Assembly (NCBI RefSeq): GCF_900104145.1
Contig: NZ_FNLB01000001.1
Span: 310,001 to 374,000, forward strand
DNA length: 64,000 bases
Source: Pseudovibrio sp. Tun.PSC04-5.I4
Lineage (GTDB): Bacteria > Pseudomonadota > Alphaproteobacteria > Rhizobiales > Stappiaceae
Direction: 5' to 3'
The notes under the pieces are model-generated. The model was given only the letters and a program-made list of their open reading frames with translations, was not told the DNA's origin and did not search any database. A program made the translations under genes and the position numbers. Each line of letters starts with the position of its first letter. Positions within the stretch are counted from its first letter, which is position 1. Of the stretch, positions 61,322 to 64,000 are shown piece after piece.

Positions 61322-61437
61322 GAATAGCAGCTTAAAGCGATCGTGCTTCCCGCCGTTTTCAAAGCTCTGCTATGGTAGCGCTTGTTCTCCACCATGTATT
61401 GGTTAGACTTCTCGCACACCGTAATTGGAGACCCTTC

Positions 61438-62352
61438 ATGCGTTCGGAAAAACCCATTCAAAGGTACGTAGACGCGGGAGATCATCGTATCTGCCTCCAT
61501 GAATGGACGGGTAAAGGCCCGGCCTTTTTGTTGCTTCATGCTACTGGATTTCACGGGCGACTATGGGATTATATCATCAATCGATTCCCGAACCGCCATG
61601 TCATTGCATGGGATATGCGGAGCCATGGTCTTAGTGAAAAGGCAGCACTCCCGGAATTTTGGAGTGAATTAGCAGACGACCTTTTTGCAGTCATAGACGA
61701 CCTGCAATTAAAACAGATTTATGGTGTTGGGCATTCTTGTGGCGGGCACCTCGCAATCATGGCAGCTGCCAAGTATCCAGATCTTTTCAAAAGTTTATTA
61801 CTTCTCGACCCTGTCGTTTTTCCAAAACAGCTTTTGCCCATTTTCAAAAAACTAACCCAACAAGACCATCCAGTCGCCAGACGTCGAAACGACTGGGATG
61901 ATGCAGATGAGATGTTTAACAGATTTAAAGATCGTACACCCTATAGCAGATGGATACCTGAGGTTCTCCGCGACTATTGCAAATACGGTTTGGCTCCATC
62001 GGATAGAGGTGAAGGTTATCAGCTGGCTTGCCCACCGACGGCGGAGGCTGCAGTCTACCAAAACTGCTATGGCGACCAAATTTATTCGCTCTTGGAAACG
62101 GTGCAAACGCCCACCACTGTAGTTCGAGCCAAACGACGAACTGCTGACCAGTCCCTATTTGACTTCTCTTCGTCTCCCACCTGGGAATTGTTGGCGGAAA
62201 ATATGGGAAATGCAAAGGACATCTACCTACCAAATCAAACTCATTTCCTGCCTATGGAAAATCCACAGGCTGTTTTGAACATGATGGTTCAGATGGAGAG
62301 AGGCGCAGAAATTTGCTGGCACGGCAACGGAGCAATAATAGAAGACGCATAA
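61438..62352 (+). CDS. alpha/beta hydrolase
   Basis: About 304 aa from the ATG at 61438, which has GGAGA 8 nt upstream (an ATG frame 66 bases earlier has no such signal). LLLHATGFHGRLWDYIIN is the oxyanion-hole region; GHSCGG is the nucleophile elbow G-x-S-x-G; LLLDPVVFP and the C-terminal LPNQTHFLPMENP supply the Asp region and catalytic His. Cytoplasmic, no signal peptide. Substrate unknown. It is followed after 64 bases by the GST-like gene, probably as one operon for degrading a small organic or xenobiotic compound. Confidence 0.88.
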   Translation: MRSEKPIQRYVDAGDHRICLHEWTGKGPAFLLLHATGFHGRLWDYIINRFPNRHVIAWDMRSHGLSEKAALPEFWSELADDLFAVIDDLQLKQIYGVGHSCGGHLAIMAAAKYPDLFKSLLLLDPVVFPKQLLPIFKKLTQQDHPVARRRNDWDDADEMFNRFKDRTPYSRWIPEVLRDYCKYGLAPSDRGEGYQLACPPTAEAAVYQNCYGDQIYSLLETVQTPTTVVRAKRRTADQSLFDFSSSPTWELLAENMGNAKDIYLPNQTHFLPMENPQAVLNMMVQMERGAEICWHGNGAIIEDA

Positions 62353-62358
62353 GAGGAC

Positions 62359-62394
62359 TTGGCAGATTTTCATGTTCATATTTACTTCTGCCAA
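62359..62394 (+). promoter_or_regulatory. TTGGCAG/CTGCCAA inverted repeat between hydrolase and GST genes
   Basis: TTGGCAG (62359-62365) and CTGCCAA (62388-62394) pair as a 7-bp stem around a 22-nt loop in the 64-nt gap. It may be an mRNA structure or a split operator using the same half-site as the other palindromes of this region. Confidence 0.45.
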
Positions 62395-62416
62395 CTATTA
62401 GACCTGGGAGGGGATA

Positions 62417-63430
62417 ATGACAAACTATGAAATCCACGGAGCATTAGGCTCCCCGTATTCCATGAAGATACGTGCGGCCTTTCGCGCTAAACGCCTTCAC
62501 CACACTTGGCGGCTATGTGCGCCAATGGGTCCCAACAGCCCAACCAAGCATGTGAAGATTCCAGTCATCCCGGTTGTTAAGTACCCGGATGGATCCTGGA
62601 TTAACGATTCAACCCCACTTCTGCTTGATTTGGAAAAGAGAGGGGAGGGGAGGTCGATAGTCCCTTCAGACCCACTTCTGCGATTTGCGTGTTATCTCAT
62701 CGAAGATATGGCAGACGAGTGGCTTGTGAAAGCAATGTTCCATTACCGCTGGTATTATGAGGAAGACAAGAAGATAGTTCCAAGCTGGCTTTTATATGAT
62801 GCATGCCTAGGGTTAGACAAGGCCACCATTGACGCAATGGGTCAACAGTTTGCAGCGCGTCAAATCGGGCGGATGCCGAAGGTTGGATGTACGCCGGAAA
62901 CAGCTCCCTTAATCGAAGCGTCGACAAACCGTATGCTCCAAATTTTGGAGGAGGCCGTTCTTTCCAAACAGCACTTCCTTTTTGGAGATATGGCATCTAT
63001 GGCGGATGCGGCAATTTTTGGTCAGCTCTATCAATTGAAGGGCGACCCAACACCCTCTGCCATGTTGCGGAAAAACTTCCCGTTCGTCTTCCGCTGGCTG
63101 GACCACATTGATGATGCATCCGGTTTTGAAGGTGAGTGGATTGAAAATTTGACCCCCGTTGTTATTCAACTTTTGAAGTTAGCAGGCGACACCTATCTGC
63201 CTTTCCTTGCTGCAAATGCAACCGCGATAGACAAAGGCCAAGCCACTTTTACCGCAGATCTACCCGAGGGCTTCTTTACGCAGGATATCTTCAAATATCA
63301 TAAGAAGTGCCTGGAGCGCCTACGTAAGGAATGGTCCGAACTAAGCCCGGAACATCGCGAAACACTCAGCGAGCATCTTCTCGGCGGGACAGAAGTTCTT
63401 GATTGTGCACTGGTTCAGCCAACAAGCTGA
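62417..63430 (+). CDS. glutathione S-transferase-like protein
   Basis: A 337-aa protein with GGGAGGGG 6 nt before the ATG. The N-terminal thioredoxin-like domain has HGALGSPYSMKIRAAFRAKR, with a Ser in the usual catalytic place, VIPVVKYPDGSWINDSTPLL, where the cis-Pro and the glutathione-binding Asp-Ser appear. The helical C-terminal domain has KQHFLFGDMASMADAAIFGQ, the family N-cap, and a C-terminal extension of about 70 residues beyond a normal GST. It could conjugate glutathione to the product of the neighbouring hydrolase or act as a reductase. Confidence 0.85.
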   Translation: MTNYEIHGALGSPYSMKIRAAFRAKRLHHTWRLCAPMGPNSPTKHVKIPVIPVVKYPDGSWINDSTPLLLDLEKRGEGRSIVPSDPLLRFACYLIEDMADEWLVKAMFHYRWYYEEDKKIVPSWLLYDACLGLDKATIDAMGQQFAARQIGRMPKVGCTPETAPLIEASTNRMLQILEEAVLSKQHFLFGDMASMADAAIFGQLYQLKGDPTPSAMLRKNFPFVFRWLDHIDDASGFEGEWIENLTPVVIQLLKLAGDTYLPFLAANATAIDKGQATFTADLPEGFFTQDIFKYHKKCLERLRKEWSELSPEHRETLSEHLLGGTEVLDCALVQPTS

Positions 63431-63437
63431 TTTACCG

Positions 63438-63470
63438 GACTTGGCAGGTATTGTTGGCAGCTGCCAAGTC
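63438..63470 (+). terminator. hairpin and palindrome after the GST gene
   Basis: GACTTGGCAG (63438-63447) and CTGCCAAGTC (63461-63470) form a perfect 10-bp stem. The alternative TTGGCAGCTGCCAA (63454-63467) is a perfect 14-bp palindrome sharing the right arm. Eight bases after the stop, without a U-run: either a 3' mRNA structure or a regulator site. Confidence 0.55.
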
Positions 63471-63580
63471 AATAATCTCTAAGCTCAACACCCCCAAAGC
63501 CAACAAATTTCTTATCATCGGTTTGACCTACCGTTAAATTTGGTGGCGGAGGATGAAGCACAGGGTTGGTATTTGAACCC

Positions 63581-63978
63581 ATGAGCACGGCATATCCTCC
63601 CAATTTAAATTCGGCGATCGCACTGTTTCTTTTCTTTTTCTTTGCATAATCTGTTGTTGCAGAGGATCAACCAGCCAAAGGGCAGCAACTTCGAATGATG
63701 GCAGACAAGTTGCATCTGACTGATGAGCAGATGGAAAAATACGGCCAATCAAGAAAGAACCCATGGACAAGCGCCGCGTGATCCTCAATACCGCTGGAAT
63801 TGAACGCGGTAAGAAGCCCACTTTTACTCAACTGCGTGAGGTGAGGGGACCCATGTAGGAAACTCGAGAAACTTTGGATCAGAAATTGTCCGCTATTCCA
63901 AATTCAGAGCAGATGGAGACATTCCGCGAGATGCAAAAGGAAATGCGTGACAAATTCAAACAGAAGAAAAGCGGATGA
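63581..63978 (+). pseudogene. Spy/CpxP-like periplasmic protein, decayed
   Basis: From the ATG at 63581 a signal-peptide-like NSAIALFLFFFFA is stopped by TAA, then the same frame continues VVAEDQPAKGQQLRMMADKL, HLTDEQMEKY. A frameshift near 63765 leads to MDKRRVILNTAGIERGKKPT, FTQLREVRGPM, a TAG, then QKLSAIPNSEQMETFREMQK, EMRDKFKQKK to a TGA. The LTDEQMEK and QMETFREMQKEMR helices resemble Spy/CpxP-type stress proteins. Three lesions make it non-functional. Confidence 0.7.
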
Positions 63979-64000
63979 ATCACCAGAGAATACATAACGC

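Larger units (their letters stand above)
60187..61437. other. long gene-free stretch upstream of the hydrolase gene
   Basis: About 1.2 kb. No frame resembles a known protein; frames at 60551-60895 and 60892-61119 lack ribosome binding sites or family content. It contains several palindromes based on TGGCA/TGCCA (60632-60666 and 61311-61321). It probably represents the old upstream region of the exporter plus the control region of the hydrolase operon. Confidence 0.45.

Noticed and set aside
1..64000. CRISPR arrays, tRNA and rRNA genes
   Set aside because: I saw no regularly spaced repeats, no tRNA-like cloverleaf with a conserved T-loop, and no rRNA sequence by eye; a covariance-model search would be needed to exclude small RNAs.

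Overview
The window looks like a plastic, partly decayed accessory region of an alphaproteobacterial chromosome. Gene style (FCD-GntR regulator, TRAP and tripartite tricarboxylate transporters, a GapR-type protein) points to a marine group such as Pseudovibrio; the genus is an inference, not something the sequence proves.

Layout. Bases 1-4154 are mostly IS wreckage: an IS5-type transposase fragment, one intact orphan gene of unknown function (903-1592, minus), then a chimera in which an IS3-family remnant (2221-2795) is fused to a frameshifted IS1182-type transposase. A large autotransporter (4448-7396, minus) follows, then a graveyard (7851-10745): a MOSC-domain pseudogene, a VanB-like oxygenase-reductase pseudogene, an IS30 transposase pseudogene and a second kind of IS3 orfB pseudogene.

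Bases 11248-20680 are an intact plus-strand catabolic cluster: TRAP transporter DctPQM, two Gfo/Idh/MocA oxidoreductases, tripartite tricarboxylate transporter TctCBA and an FCD-type GntR regulator. Two similar palindromes built on TATACCAGTAT lie upstream of the TRAP genes and upstream of the first oxidoreductase and are candidate operators. Hairpins sit between several genes. The likely job is uptake and oxidation of a small organic (sugar-type) acid; the substrate cannot be read from the sequence.

Bases 21154-58723 are a Mu-like transposable prophage of about 37.6 kb, transcribed right to left apart from the repressor and cargo genes. From the right: left-end binding sites, S24-type repressor, divergent operators, Ner, transposase A and ATPase B, early regulators including GapR and GemA, a Mor-type activator, lysis cassette, Mu-type head genes (small and large terminase, portal, F, G, protease, decoration, capsid, gp35, gp36, gp37), then a P2-type contractile tail (sheath, tube, E/E', T, U, X, D, V, W, J, I, H, fibre assembly) and a com/adenine-methylase pair. 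Both ends begin TGTGG and abut IS3-family sequence, but there is no 5-bp target duplication and the middle of the IS3 element is missing, so the prophage sits at a deletion or rearrangement. Cargo (moron) genes on the plus strand include a DUF2513 plus AbiV-like pair between baseplate genes W and V, a 2.1-kb island between G and the protease, and a secreted protein. At least one early phage gene is frameshifted, so the prophage may be defective.

Right of the prophage are the IS3 orfB tail, a decayed IS6 element, and a C39-peptidase ABC-exporter gene truncated by that IS6. After a long gene-free stretch come an alpha/beta hydrolase and a GST-like protein (61438-63430), surrounded by a family of TTGGCA/TGCCAA palindromes, and finally a decayed Spy/CpxP-like periplasmic protein gene.
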